A stretch of DNA of 38,647 bases from Micromonospora deserti (GTDB lineage: Bacteria; Actinomycetota; Actinomycetes; Mycobacteriales; Micromonosporaceae). The stretch's first letter is position 1; the number at the start of each line of letters is the position of its first letter. The notes under the pieces are model-generated. The model ran no database searches and was not told where the DNA came from. It worked only from the letters and a program-made list of their open reading frames with translations. Shown here piece by piece: positions 24,272 through 35,942 of the stretch. Where the stretch lies: assembly GCF_003236335.1 (NCBI RefSeq), contig NZ_POUB01000029.1, positions 1-38,647 on the forward strand. Reading direction: 5' to 3'. The position numbers and the translations under genes are program-made.

Positions 24272-25915
24272 TCAGGCCCGCTTGAGCACCTCGGTGATCA
24301 GCTGCTTCGCCTCGGACTGGATCCGGGTCAGGTGCTCCGGCCCCTGGAACGACTCGGCGTAGATCTTGTAGACGTCCTCCGTGCCGGACGGGCGGGCGGC
24401 GAACCAGCCGGACTCCGTGGTCACCTTGAGGCCGCCGATCGGGGCACCGTTGCCGGGGGCGGCGGTGAGCGTCGCGCTGATCGGCTCCCCGGCCAGCTCG
24501 GTCGCGGTCACCTGCTCTGGCGAGAGCTTGGCGAGCACAGCCTTCTGCTCCCGGGTCGCCGGCGCGTCGATCCGCGCGTACGCGGGCGCGCCGAAGCGCC
24601 CGGCCAGCTCGGACCAGTGCTCGCTCGGGGTCCGCCCGGTGGTGGCGATGATCTCGGCGGCGAGCAGGCAGAGCAGGATGCCGTCCTTGTCGGTGGTCCA
24701 GGTGCTCCCGTCGCGGCGCAGGAACGACGCGCCCGCGCTCTCCTCGCCGCCGAAGCCGACGGCCCCGTCGAGCAGCCCCGGCACGAACCACTTGAAGCCG
24801 ACCGGCACCTCCAGCAACGGCCGACCCAGATCGGCGGCGACCCGGTCGATCATCGAGGAGGAGACCAGGGTCTTGCCGACCGCGGCCGCCGGGCCCCACT
24901 GCGTCCGGGTGCGGAACAGGTTTGCGATCGCCACCGCCAGGTAGTGGTTGGGGTTCATCAGGCCGCCGTCGGGGGTGACGACGCCGTGCCGGTCGGCGTC
25001 GGCGTCGTTGCCGGTGGAGACCTGGTAGTCGGCGCGGGCTGCGATCAGCGACGCCATGGCGTTCGGCGAGGAGCAGTCCATCCGGATCTTGCCGTCGCCG
25101 TCCAGGGTCATGAACCGCCAGGTCGGGTCGACCGTCGGGTTGACCACGGTCAGGTCCAGCCGGTGCCGCTCGGCGATCTCGCCCCAGTAGGCCACGCTGG
25201 CTCCGCCCAGCGGGTCGGCACCGATGCGCACCCCGGCGTCCCGGATCGCGTCGACGTCGATGGCCGCCGGGAGGTCGTCGACGTAGCCGGCGAGGAAGTC
25301 GTACGTCCCGGTGGTGTCGGCGGCGCGGGCCCGCGCGTACGGGATCCGCTTCACCTCCTTGAGCCCGGCGGCGAGGATCGCGTTGGCGCGGTCCTGGATC
25401 CACTTCGTGACGTCGGTGTCGGCCGGCCCGCCGTGGGTGGGGTTGTACTTGAACCCGCCGTCGTCGGGCGGGTTGTGCGACGGCGTGATCACGATGCCGT
25501 CGGCGAGCGCGCTGGTGCGCCCCCGGTTGTGGGCCAGCACGGCGTGCGACAGGGCCGGGGTGGGGGTGTAGCCGTCCCGGCTGTCCACCAGCACGGTCAC
25601 CTCGTTGGCGGCGAGCACCTCCAGCGCGCTCACCGCGGCGGGGGCGGACAGGGCGTGGGTGTCCCGGGCCAGGAAGAGCGGGCCGTCGACGCCGCGCTCG
25701 CGCCGGTAGTCGCAGAGCGCCTGGGTGACCGCGAGGATGTGGTCCTCGTTAAACGCGTTCCTCAGGCTCGACCCGCGATGGCCGGAGGTGCCGAAGGAGA
25801 CCTGCTGCGCCGGGTTCTCCGGGTCGGGGTGCTCGGCGTAGTAGGCGGTCACCAGCCGCGGCACGTCGACCAGGTCGGCGGGCTCGGCGGGCTGGCCGGC
25901 GCGGGGGTGGGTCAC
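24272..25915 (-). CDS. pgm: Phosphoglucomutase (alpha-D-glucose phosphate-specific)
   Basis: A 547-residue phosphohexomutase interconverting glucose-6-phosphate and glucose-1-phosphate. Motifs are [10 protein letters not shown] near 40-49, the phosphoserine loop TPSHNPP (Ser146), the magnesium loop DADADRH (Asp304, 306, 308), the sugar-binding GFGGEESAG and the phosphate-binding [12 protein letters not shown] near the C-terminus. The [11 protein letters not shown] version and the length fit the Pgm branch specific for alpha-glucose phosphate. GTG 25915 has AGGAGG eight bases upstream. It lies 72 bp downstream of glgC on the same strand, so a common transcript supplying and using glucose-1-phosphate is likely. 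The product also feeds UDP-glucose synthesis. Confidence 0.95.
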   Translation of the reverse strand: MTHPRAGQPAEPADLVDVPRLVTAYYAEHPDPENPAQQVSFGTSGHRGSSLRNAFNEDHILAVTQALCDYRRERGVDGPLFLARDTHALSAPAAVSALEVLAANEVTVLVDSRDGYTPTPALSHAVLAHNRGRTSALADGIVITPSHNPPDDGGFKYNPTHGGPADTDVTKWIQDRANAILAAGLKEVKRIPYARARAADTTGTYDFLAGYVDDLPAAIDVDAIRDAGVRIGADPLGGASVAYWGEIAERHRLDLTVVNPTVDPTWRFMTLDGDGKIRMDCSSPNAMASLIAARADYQVSTGNDADADRHGVVTPDGGLMNPNHYLAVAIANLFRTRTQWGPAAAVGKTLVSSSMIDRVAADLGRPLLEVPVGFKWFVPGLLDGAVGFGGEESAGASFLRRDGSTWTTDKDGILLCLLAAEIIATTGRTPSEHWSELAGRFGAPAYARIDAPATREQKAVLAKLSPEQVTATELAGEPISATLTAAPGNGAPIGGLKVTTESGWFAARPSGTEDVYKIYAESFQGPEHLTRIQSEAKQLITEVLKRA

Positions 25916-25987
25916 TGCGGCAACCTCCTGGAGCGGGACGGACGTCGACTCTTTCCCGGCGAAGGGCGGGTCACACGTGGCGGATGC

Positions 25988-27220
25988 TCACGGCTCGACC
26001 CGCTGCCCCTTGCCGATCACCACGATGCCGTTGTCGGAGACGGTGTAACGCTGCCGGTCCTTCTCCAGGTCCACGCCGATCTCGACGCCCTCCGGGACGA
26101 ACACGTTCTTGTCCAGGATGGCCCGGCGGACCACCGCGTGCCGGCCGATCTCGACACCATCCATGAGTACCGCGCCGTCCACGTGCGCCCACGAGTGGAC
26201 CTTCACGCGCGGCGAGACGATGGAGTTCTCCACCAGCGAGCCGGAGATCACCGCGCCGGGCGAGACCATTGAACCCACCGCCCGGCCCACCCGCTCCCCC
26301 CACTGGTGGACGAACTTCGCCGGCGGGTACGGCGGCTGGTTGCTGTAGATCGGCCACTCGAAGTTGTAGAGGTTGAACACCGGGTGCACGTTGATCAGAT
26401 CCATGTGCGCGTCGTAGAACGAGTCGAGCGTCCCCACGTCGCGCCAGTAGCCGCGGTCCCGGTCGGTGCTGCCGGGAACCTCGTTGTCCTTGAAGTCGTA
26501 GACGTTGGCCTCGCCCCGCTCGACCAGCATCGGGATGATGCTGCCGCCCATGTCGTGCTTGCTGGTCTTGTCCTCCGCGTCGCGCTCGACCGCGTCGCAG
26601 AGCGCGCCGGTGGTGAAGACGTAGTTGCCCATCGAGGCGTAGATCTGGTCGGGGGCGTCGGGCAGGCCGATCGCGTCGGTGGGCTTCTCGCGGAACGCCC
26701 GGATCCGCCGGCCGTCCTCGCCCACCTCGATCACGCCGAACTGGTCGGCCGTCGACAGCGGCTGCCGGATCCCGGCAACGGTCACCCCGGCGCCCGAGGC
26801 GATGTGGTCCTCCACCATCTGCCGCGGGTCCATCCGGTAGATGTGGTCGGCACCGAAGACGATCACGTGGTCCGGCTGCTCGTCGTTGATCAGGTTGAAG
26901 CTCTGGTAGATCGCGTCGGCCGAGCCGGCGAACCACCACGGGCCGCGGCGCTGCTGCGCCGGCACGGGGGTGACGTAGTTGCCGAGCATGGTCGACATCC
27001 GCCAGGTCTGGGTGATGTGCCGGTCCAGCGAGTGCGACTTGTACTGCGTCAGCACGACGATCTTGAGGTAGCCGGCGTTGGCCAGGTTGGAGAGGACGAA
27101 ATCGACCATGCGGTACATCCCGCCGAAGGGGACGGCCGGCTTGGCCCGGTCCGTGGTGAGCGGCATCAGGCGCTTGCCCTCCCCGCCGGCCAGGACGATC
27201 GCGAGCACCTTGGCAGCCAT
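25988..27220 (-). CDS. glgC: Glucose-1-phosphate adenylyltransferase
   Basis: A 410-residue ADP-glucose pyrophosphorylase: glucose-1-phosphate plus ATP gives ADP-glucose and pyrophosphate. The nucleotidyltransferase domain has [13 protein letters not shown] (11-23), the substrate-binding [21 protein letters not shown] and FREKP. A C-terminal left-handed beta-helix starts near 290 ([22 protein letters not shown]) and ends [13 protein letters not shown]. The typical bacterial regulatory N-terminus is present, so allosteric control by sugar phosphates is likely. ATG 27220 lies six bases after TAGCGT with no ribosome-binding site, so the mRNA should be leaderless. It diverges from glgM across 72 bp; ADP-glucose is the donor for that enzyme. 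Confidence 0.96.
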   Translation of the reverse strand: MAAKVLAIVLAGGEGKRLMPLTTDRAKPAVPFGGMYRMVDFVLSNLANAGYLKIVVLTQYKSHSLDRHITQTWRMSTMLGNYVTPVPAQQRRGPWWFAGSADAIYQSFNLINDEQPDHVIVFGADHIYRMDPRQMVEDHIASGAGVTVAGIRQPLSTADQFGVIEVGEDGRRIRAFREKPTDAIGLPDAPDQIYASMGNYVFTTGALCDAVERDAEDKTSKHDMGGSIIPMLVERGEANVYDFKDNEVPGSTDRDRGYWRDVGTLDSFYDAHMDLINVHPVFNLYNFEWPIYSNQPPYPPAKFVHQWGERVGRAVGSMVSPGAVISGSLVENSIVSPRVKVHSWAHVDGAVLMDGVEIGRHAVVRRAILDKNVFVPEGVEIGVDLEKDRQRYTVSDNGIVVIGKGQRVEP

Positions 27221-27226
27221 GTACCG

Positions 27227-27232
27227 ACGCTA
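27227..27232 (-). promoter_or_regulatory. Leaderless -10 element of glgC
   Basis: TAGCGT on the - strand, six bases before the glgC ATG. The sequence TGGTGA, 17 bases further upstream, is a possible weak -35. The matching element for glgM lies in the same 72-bp gap. Confidence 0.55.
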
Positions 27233-27278
27233 TCCATCCCACCGCGACTTCACCACTCGTACAGGCGCGAATCTGCAC

Positions 27279-27284
27279 TAGTGT
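27279..27284 (+). promoter_or_regulatory. Leaderless -10 element of glgM/glgA
   Basis: TAGTGT followed by eight bases and the ATG at 27293. GGGGG within those eight bases could also act as a very close ribosome-binding site, so leaderless initiation is likely but not certain. Confidence 0.45.
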
Positions 27285-27292
27285 GCGGGGGC

Positions 27293-28501
27293 ATGACGGA
27301 CTCCGCACGGCTGCGCGTCGACCTGCTCACCCGGGAGTACCCGCCGGAGGTGTACGGCGGGGCCGGGGTGCACGTCGAGTACCTGGCCCGGGAGCTGCGC
27401 CGGCTCGCCGACGTGCGGGTGCACTGCTTCGGCGCGTCGCGCACCGAGCCGGGCGTCACCGCGTACGCCGAACCGCCCGGCCTGGCCGGCGCGAACGCCG
27501 CGCTGCGCACGATGGGCGTGGACCTGGAGATGGCCGCGGGCTGCGCCGGCACCGACGTGGTGCACAGCCACACCTGGTACGCCAACCTGGCGGGGCACAC
27601 CGCGAAGCTGCTGCACGGGGTGCCGCACGTGGTGACCGCGCACAGCCTGGAGCCGCTGCGGCCGTGGAAGGCCGAGCAGCTCGGCGGCGGCTACGCACTC
27701 TCCTCGTGGTGCGAGCGGACGGCGGTGGAAGCCGCCGACGCGGTCATCGCGGTCAGCGAGGGGATGAAGCGCGACGTGCTGACCGCCTACCCGGCGGTGG
27801 ACCCCGACCGGGTACGGGTGGTCTACAACGGCATCGACACCGCGCAGTACGCCCCGGACACCGGCACCGACGTGGTGGACCGGCTCGGCATCGACCCGTC
27901 CCGTCCCAGCGTGGTGTACGTCGGCCGGATCACCCGGCAGAAGGGCCTGCCCTACCTGCTGCGCGCCGCGCGTGACCTGCCCGGCGACACGCAGCTCGTG
28001 CTGCTCGCCGGCGCGCCGGACACCCCGGAGATCGCCATCGAGGTGGAGGAGCTGGTCGCCGAGCTGCGCGCGAGGAGGTCCGGGGTGGTCTGGGTGGCCG
28101 AGATGCTGCCCAAGCACGAGGTGATCCAGGTACTCACCCACGCCACGCTTTTCGTCTGCCCGTCGGTGTACGAGCCGATGGGCATCGTCAACCTGGAGGC
28201 GATGGCCTGCGAGACCGCGGTGGTGGCCACCGCCACCGGCGGCATCCCCGAGGTGGTCGCCGACGGGGAGACGGGGCTGCTGGTGCCGGTCGAGCAGGCC
28301 ACCGACGGCTCCGGCCGGCCGCTGAACCCGCAGCGCTTCGTCGCCGACCTGGCGGCCCGGATCAACGAGGTGCTGGCGGACCCGAAGCGCGCCACGGAGT
28401 TCGGCCTCGCCGGGCGGCACCGGGCGGTCAAGCACTTCTCCTGGGACGCCGTCGCCCAGCGGACGCTGGCGGTCTACCGGTCGGTGGGCGCGGCAGGCTG
28501 A
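27293..28501 (+). CDS. glgM: GlgM/GlgA-type ADP-glucose-dependent glucosyltransferase (GT4)
   Basis: A 402-residue GT-B enzyme of family 4, much shorter than the GT5 glycogen synthases. Motifs are LTREYPPEVYGGAGVHVEYLA at the acceptor site, VVHSHTWYANLAG, AHSLEPLRPWK, YVGRITRQKGLPYLL and the donor-site CPSVYEPMGIVNLEAMACE near 288-306. The actinobacterial member beside glgC (mycobacterial Rv1212c) makes maltose-1-phosphate from ADP-glucose and glucose-1-phosphate and was first named GlgA. The glgE gene directly downstream uses that product, so GlgM is the better name here. Some glycogen-elongating activity is also possible. The ATG at 27293 is eight bases after TAGTGT. Confidence 0.88.
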   Translation: MTDSARLRVDLLTREYPPEVYGGAGVHVEYLARELRRLADVRVHCFGASRTEPGVTAYAEPPGLAGANAALRTMGVDLEMAAGCAGTDVVHSHTWYANLAGHTAKLLHGVPHVVTAHSLEPLRPWKAEQLGGGYALSSWCERTAVEAADAVIAVSEGMKRDVLTAYPAVDPDRVRVVYNGIDTAQYAPDTGTDVVDRLGIDPSRPSVVYVGRITRQKGLPYLLRAARDLPGDTQLVLLAGAPDTPEIAIEVEELVAELRARRSGVVWVAEMLPKHEVIQVLTHATLFVCPSVYEPMGIVNLEAMACETAVVATATGGIPEVVADGETGLLVPVEQATDGSGRPLNPQRFVADLAARINEVLADPKRATEFGLAGRHRAVKHFSWDAVAQRTLAVYRSVGAAG

Positions 28502-28527
28502 GCCGCGCGCGAACGGATCTCGCGCAG

Positions 28528-28533
28528 TAGGTT
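28528..28533 (+). promoter_or_regulatory. Leaderless -10 element of glgE
   Basis: TAGGTT followed by six bases and the GTG at 28540, located in the 38-bp gap after glgM. It suggests that glgE can be transcribed from its own start as well as by read-through. Confidence 0.5.
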
Positions 28534-28539
28534 GACGGG

Positions 28540-30623
28540 GTGACTGGACGGTTCCCGATCGAAGACGTCTCCCCCGTCGTCTCCTGCGGTCGCTACCCGG
28601 CCAAGGCGGTGGTGGGCGAGCTGGTGCCGGTGGCGGCCCGCGCCTACCGGGAAGGGCACGACGCGCTCGGCTGCAACATGGCCTGGCGCGGCCCCGACGG
28701 GCGGGCACGCCCGTTCACCCGGATGCGGCCCGGCGAGCCCGGGCAGGACCGCTGGCACGCCGTCCTGCGGCCGGACGCGGTCGGCGAGTGGGTGTTCGCG
28801 GTCGAGGCGTTCCACGACCCCTACCTGACCTGGCAGAACGCGGTGACCAAGAAGATCGCCGCCGGCCAGGGCCCGGAGGACCTGGCCAACGACCTGGCCG
28901 AGGGCGTGCGGGTGCTGACCACCGCCGTCGGGCTGGTACCGCCCGGCGAGCGCGACCGGGTGACCGCGGCGGTGGCGGCGCTGCGCGACGACCGGCTGCC
29001 GCCGTCCCGGCGGGTCGCCCCGGCGCTGGAGCTGGCCGGCCTGCTCTGGGAACATCCGGTCCGCGAGCTGGTCACCACCGGTGACGAGCACCGGCTGTGG
29101 GTGGACCGCGAGCGGGCGCTCTTCTCCGCCTGGTACGAGTTCTTTCCCCGCTCGGAGGGGGCGATCCCGGCGACCGTCGACGCGCCGGCCCGCTCCGGCA
29201 CGTTCGCCACCGCCGCCGAGCGCCTGCCGGGCGTCGCCGCGATGGGCTTCGACGTGCTCTACCTGCCGCCGATCCACCCGATCGGCCGGATCAACCGCAA
29301 GGGCCGCAACAACTCGCTGACCGCGGGCCCGGACGACGTCGGCTCGCCGTGGGCCATCGGCGCCGCGGAGGGCGGGCACGACGCCATCCATCCCGACCTG
29401 GGTACGGCGGAGGACTTCCGCGACTTCGTCGCGGCCGCCGCCGAGCAGGGCCTGGAGGTGGCGATGGACCTGGCGTTGCAGTGCGCGCCCGACCACCCGT
29501 GGGTGACCGAGCACCCGGAGTGGTTCACCACCCGGGCCGACGGCAGCATCGCGTACGCGGAGAACCCGCCGAAGAAGTACCAGGACATCTACCCGCTGAA
29601 CTTCGACAACGACCCGGAGGGGATCCGCGCGGAGATCCTGCGGGTGGTGCTGCACTGGGTCGGCGAGGGGATCCGGATCTTCCGCGTCGACAACCCGCAC
29701 ACCAAGCCGTTCGACTTCTGGCACTGGCTGATCTGGGAGGTCAAGAAGGTCGACCCGGACGTGCTCTTCCTCGCCGAGGCGTTCACCCGGCCGGCGATCA
29801 TGCACGGCCTCGGCAAGATCGGCTTCACCCAGTCGTACACGTACTTCACCTGGCGCACGTCCGCGGCGGAGATGCGGGCGTACTGCGCGGAGCTGGTGGC
29901 GGCGGCGGACTACATGCGGCCGAACTTCTGGCCGAACACGCCGGACATCCTGCACGAGACGTTGCAGCACGGCGGCCCGCCGATGTTCAAGATCCGGGCG
30001 GTGCTGGCCGCGTTGCTCGCCCCCTCCTGGGGCATGTACGCCGGCTACGAGCTCTTCGAGCACGTCGCCCGCCCCGGCGCCGAGGAGTACCTGGACAACG
30101 AGAAGTACGAGCTGCGTCCCCGGGACTGGGCGGGCGCGCAGGCGCAGGGCCGCTCGCTGGCACCGTTCATCGCCACCCTCAACCGGGTACGCCGGGACAA
30201 CCCGGCCCTGCGCCGGCTGCGCAACCTGGTCTTCCACGACATCGACAACCCGGCGCTGCTCTGCTGGTCCAAGCGCGACCCGGAGACCGGCAACACGGTG
30301 ATCGTGGTCTGCTCGTTCGACCCGCAGACCGTGCAGTGGGGCAACACCACGCTGGACATGCCGGCGCTCGGCTTCGACTGGCACGAACGCTTCACCGTGC
30401 ACGACGAGCTGACCGGGGCCGGCTACGACTGGGGGCAGCGCAACGCCGTCCGGCTCGACCCGTACCTGCAACCCGCGCACGTGCTGACCGTGCGCCGGCC
30501 GGCCCCGCCCGACCTGGTGACCCGCGCCGCGACCGGCCCGGCGGGCCGCACCGTCGAAGACGTCCCCGACGAGTTCTCGGGCGGCGCCGCCCCGACCGTT
30601 CCGGCCCAGGAGGACGACCCGCG

Positions 30624-30636
<13 letters not shown>
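28540..30636 (+). CDS. glgE: Alpha-1,4-glucan:maltose-1-phosphate maltosyltransferase
   Basis: A 698-residue GH13_3 enzyme that adds maltosyl units from alpha-maltose-1-phosphate to growing alpha-1,4-glucan. The N-terminal beta-sandwich starts [21 protein letters not shown]. The catalytic barrel carries [17 protein letters not shown], the nucleophile Asp384 in [10 protein letters not shown] and the general acid Glu413 in FLAEAFTRP. The 29-residue spacing equals that of Streptomyces GlgE1 (Asp394/Glu423). The maltosyl-phosphate-binding [12 protein letters not shown] is intact. An unstructured Pro/Thr-rich tail of about 40 residues ends the protein. The GTG is six bases after TAGGTT. Its end overlaps glgB by 13 bases, so the two are translated together. 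Confidence 0.97.
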
Positions 30637-32726
<2,090 letters not shown>

Positions 32727-33055
32727 CCGGCGGCTTCCGCACCACGCCGGCCGCCCCCGGTGGCTCTCCGGCGTCGCGGCCGGTGGTGTGGCCGTCGCGG
32801 TCACCGCCGCGGCGGCCTTCGCGGTGGCCACCGGCACCGGCCAGGCGGCCGAGAACTGCCAGGGCCTAAACACGGCGCTGCGCAACAACCTGACCTTCAT
32901 CGCCGAGCAGCAGCAGAACCCGGATGCCAACTCGGCCGCCCGGATCGCCAACCGGCAGGCGGTTGTCGACCTCCTCCAGCAGCGCCGGGCCGCAGCCGGC
33001 TGCACCGCCGACATCGAGGCCGCGCAACCGGCCGGCACCGGGGGCTGACGGCCGT

Positions 33056-33069
33056 CGGGCGCGGGCCCG
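33056..33069. terminator. Short hairpin between convergent genes
   Basis: CGGGC (33056-33060) pairs with GCCCG (33065-33069) around GCGG, extendable by two wobble pairs. It lies between the small + gene (stop 33048) and the APP1-domain gene (- strand, stop 33082). Confidence 0.35.
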
Positions 33070-33081
33070 GTCGGGCGTACC

Positions 33082-34122
33082 TCAGACCAGGCCCACGTCC
33101 CGCAACAGCTTCCACAGGCCGGCGCCGTCGGGCGCGGAGAGCCACTTCTGCCCCACCGGCCCCTCGGAGGGGCGGCCGTGCGGGACGGGCATGCTACCGG
33201 CCAGCACCGCCTGGGTGGGCGAGAGGCGGCGGATCGCCACCCCGGCCACGTTGTCCGGGTGGGCGGCGGCGAACTCGCGGTAGATCTCCTGGTCGTGCTG
33301 CCCGTCGTCGCCCACCAGCAGCCACTTCACCTCGGGGAACTCCCGGGCCAGCCGGGCCAGCGTGACCCGCTTGTGTTCCCGGCCGCTGCGGAACCAGCGG
33401 TCCGCGGTCGGGCCCCAGTCGGTCAGCAGCAGCGGCCCGGCCGGGTAGAGGTGCCGGGACAGGAACCGGGTCAGCGTCGGCGCGACGTTCCAGGCGCCGG
33501 TGGAGAGGTAGAACACCGGCGCGCCGGGGTGCGCCGTGACCAGCCGCTCGTAGAGCACCGCCATGCCGGGCACCGCGGCCCGGGCGTGCTCGTCGAGGAC
33601 GAACGTGTTCCAGGCGGCGAGCAGCGGGCGGGGCAACGCGGTGACCATGACGGTGTCGTCGATGTCGGAGAGGATGCCGAAGCGCACCTCCGGATCGAGG
33701 ATGCGCACCGGCGCCTCGACCGGTTCGGCGTCCGGCAGGCTGAGCCGTACCGACCCCCAGCCGGGCGGCAGGTCGGCCTCGACCATGGTGTCGATGAAGC
33801 CGCTCCGGTCGGTCTGCGCCTCGTGCCGTACCCCACCCGCCTCGATGGTCACCGCCACGTGCTTGGCCGGCAGGGTGGTGAAGCTGCGCCAGCCGCGCAC
33901 CTTGTCCAACCGGGCCCGCTGGCGGGTGTCCGGCCGGCCCAGCAGCACCCGGCACATCACCCGCACCCAACCGGGCGCGCCGTAGCCGGTGTACGCGACG
34001 ATGTTGATCCGCCAGCCGGTGCGCCGCAGCCGCCGCTCGACCAGCTGATGCACGGCGTCCTCGATCCGTGCGGCCCGGTGCAGGTTGGGTACGGCCAACT
34101 GGCCTGCCGGAGTGGGTGGCAC
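33082..34122 (-). CDS. APP1-domain (DUF2183) phosphatase-like protein
   Basis: A 346-residue protein with the catalytic domain of yeast phosphatidate phosphatase App1. The HAD-type motif DIDDT (153-157, in GILSDIDDTVMVTALP) holds the presumed nucleophile. Next come the second-motif threonine in FYLSTGAWNVAP and a conserved GPLLLTDWGPTADRWFRSGREHK. LLVGDDGQHDQEIYREFAAAHP supplies the acidic metal site. An N-terminal beta-domain (about 35-140) contains YTGYGAPGWVRVMCRVLL. Phosphatidate or another phospholipid headgroup phosphate is a reasonable substrate guess; bacterial members are poorly studied. GTG 34122 is chosen because AGGG is eight bases upstream; a TTG at 34140 would add six residues. 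No membrane segment is seen. Confidence 0.8.
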   Translation of the reverse strand: MPPTPAGQLAVPNLHRAARIEDAVHQLVERRLRRTGWRINIVAYTGYGAPGWVRVMCRVLLGRPDTRQRARLDKVRGWRSFTTLPAKHVAVTIEAGGVRHEAQTDRSGFIDTMVEADLPPGWGSVRLSLPDAEPVEAPVRILDPEVRFGILSDIDDTVMVTALPRPLLAAWNTFVLDEHARAAVPGMAVLYERLVTAHPGAPVFYLSTGAWNVAPTLTRFLSRHLYPAGPLLLTDWGPTADRWFRSGREHKRVTLARLAREFPEVKWLLVGDDGQHDQEIYREFAAAHPDNVAGVAIRRLSPTQAVLAGSMPVPHGRPSEGPVGQKWLSAPDGAGLWKLLRDVGLV

Positions 34123-34261
34123 TCTGCAACCCTGCCACAACCCGGCGATTCCCGGCTACGCGGGACGTGGGCGCCCCGGTGCCGCCGAGTCGGCCGATCC
34201 GCCCCGCCCGGGCGCGGGCCCGTGCAAGACTCCGGTCGGGACGACGACGGGGGCGTTGGTC

Positions 34262-35881
34262 GTGTCGCAACCAGTGCAGCACCACGGGCGGTGGCGCCCG
34301 CAGCTCGACCGGCCGGCGCTCGTCGCGCTGCTGTTCGGGCTGGCCGGGGTCGGCTACCGGCTGGTCCTGACGCTGCATACGGTGCCGGCGTCGAACAGCG
34401 ACGAGGCGACCTTCGGCCTGGCCGCGCTGCACATCGCGCAGGGCCGGGAGCTGCCGGTCTTCCTCTACGGCCAGCGCTACATGGGGACGCTGGAGTCGTA
34501 CCTGGCCGCGCCGCTGGTCGCGCTGACCGGGCCGAGCTGGCCGGTGCTGCGCCTACCGTTGCTGCTGCTCTACGCGCTCTTCCTCTGGCTGATCCACCGG
34601 CTGACCCGGCGGGTCGGCTCGCCGTGGTTCGCCACCTTCGTCGTCGGCCTGCTGGCGCTCGGTTCGGAGCGGGTGGTGCGGGACCAGCTGACCGTGGTGG
34701 GCGGCCGGCCGGAGGTGAAGGCGGCGGTGCTGCTGATGCTGCTGATCGCCGTGGGGCTCGCCCGGGACAGCGTGCGGCACCGGCGGCTGGCCGTGGGGCT
34801 CTTCGGCCTGCTCGCCGGGGTGGCCGCCTGGTCGGACTGGTTGATCCTGCCGTACCTGGGGGTGGCCACGCTGGTGCTGCTCTGGGTGGCCCGCCGCGAG
34901 CTGCTCGGCTGGGCCGGGGTGCTGCTGGCGGCCGGGTTCGCCCTCGGGATCGCGCCGATGATCCGCGACAACCTGGTCGCTCCGCCGGGCGAGGACTCGC
35001 TGTCGGTGTTCCAGGAGATCAGCACCCGGGCCGGGCCGGCGCCGCCGTGGGCGGATCGGCTGCGCGGCGGGCTGGTGGAGGGGGTGCCGCTGGCCACCGG
35101 CGGCTGCCCGGTCGACGGCTGCGCCCGCTGGCAGGAGTGGTTCGGCCTGCTCTACCCCGTGCTGCTGGTGGTGGCCGCGGTGGTGGCGCTGGTCGCGTAC
35201 CGCCGGGCCGCGGGTGGCGCGCGGAGCCGGCGCGTCGGGCCGGTGGTGCACCTCGCGCTGGTCGTGGGGGCGGCGCTGACCCTGCTGTCGTACGTGCGTA
35301 GCCCGCTGGCCGCCAACGACCCGCTGAGCAACGCGCGCTACCTGTCGGTGCTGCAGCTGTCCCTGCCGGCGGTGCTCTGGCCGCTCTGGCTGGCGGCGGT
35401 CGCCTGCTGGCGGGGCACGGCCGGCGCGCTCGGCCGGCTGACCGGGGCGGTCGCCACCGCCGGGCTGGCCGCGCTCGCCGCGACCATGGTGGTGATCACC
35501 GTGCTGTTCGCGACCACCGGCAGCGGGGCCTCCCGCACCGACGAGCGGCAGGCCCGCGAGCTGGCCGACGCGGTCCGCGCGGGCGGCCTGCGGGAGGTGT
35601 ACGGGGACTACTGGACCTGCAACCGGTTGATCTTCAATACCGCCGAGGAGGTGGCCTGCGGGGTCATCGACGAGTGGTTCACCCCCGGGCAGAACCGGTA
35701 TCCGGCGTACTGGCGGCAGGTGGGCCGGGCGGACCGGCCGGGTTACGTGGTGGAGGCCGGCTCGACGCTGGAGCGGCGGATGCGCCGGCTGCTCGGCGAC
35801 GGGGCCGACGCCGCGCTGGTCGTCGAGGTGGACGGGTATCGCGTGTACCACCCGCGGACGCCGGTCCGGCCGTGGCGGTAA
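34262..35881 (+). CDS. Polytopic GT-C-fold-like membrane protein (PMT/ArnT-like)
   Basis: A 539-residue membrane protein with about eleven to twelve hydrophobic segments and a soluble C-terminal region of some 120 residues. The first extracytoplasmic loop has SNSDEATFGLAALHIAQGR (Asp47-Glu48) followed by YGQRYMGTLESYLAAPL. A di-acidic loop-1 motif of this kind is typical of GT-C lipid-phosphosugar-dependent glycosyltransferases of the PMT_2/GT39-like group. The C-terminal domain (LREVYGDYWTCNRLIFNTAEEVACG) contains two cysteines, as does the GGCPVDGCARW loop. The acceptor and sugar are unknown. GTG 34262 has GGGGG (34249-34253) eight bases upstream; a TTG at 34256 is possible. It diverges from the APP1-domain gene. 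Confidence 0.75.
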   Translation: MSQPVQHHGRWRPQLDRPALVALLFGLAGVGYRLVLTLHTVPASNSDEATFGLAALHIAQGRELPVFLYGQRYMGTLESYLAAPLVALTGPSWPVLRLPLLLLYALFLWLIHRLTRRVGSPWFATFVVGLLALGSERVVRDQLTVVGGRPEVKAAVLLMLLIAVGLARDSVRHRRLAVGLFGLLAGVAAWSDWLILPYLGVATLVLLWVARRELLGWAGVLLAAGFALGIAPMIRDNLVAPPGEDSLSVFQEISTRAGPAPPWADRLRGGLVEGVPLATGGCPVDGCARWQEWFGLLYPVLLVVAAVVALVAYRRAAGGARSRRVGPVVHLALVVGAALTLLSYVRSPLAANDPLSNARYLSVLQLSLPAVLWPLWLAAVACWRGTAGALGRLTGAVATAGLAALAATMVVITVLFATTGSGASRTDERQARELADAVRAGGLREVYGDYWTCNRLIFNTAEEVACGVIDEWFTPGQNRYPAYWRQVGRADRPGYVVEAGSTLERRMRRLLGDGADAALVVEVDGYRVYHPRTPVRPWR

Positions 35882-35892
35882 GGGCCGGGCCG

Positions 35893-35898
35893 TACGCT
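35893..35898 (+). promoter_or_regulatory. Possible -10 element of yaaA
   Basis: TACGCT in the 61-bp gap between the membrane protein and yaaA, about 45 bp before the ATG. GAGGAG just before the start is the ribosome-binding site. The -35 is unclear. Confidence 0.3.
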
Positions 35899-35942
35899 GG
35901 CCGGACCGGTGCGCGGGCGCCGGGCCGATCGAGGAGTCCCCG

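Noticed and set aside
24332..26272. 646-residue + frame over pgm and glgC
   Set aside because: Typical GC-skew shadow: low-complexity GRG/HQ/VDR composition opposite two clear enzymes.
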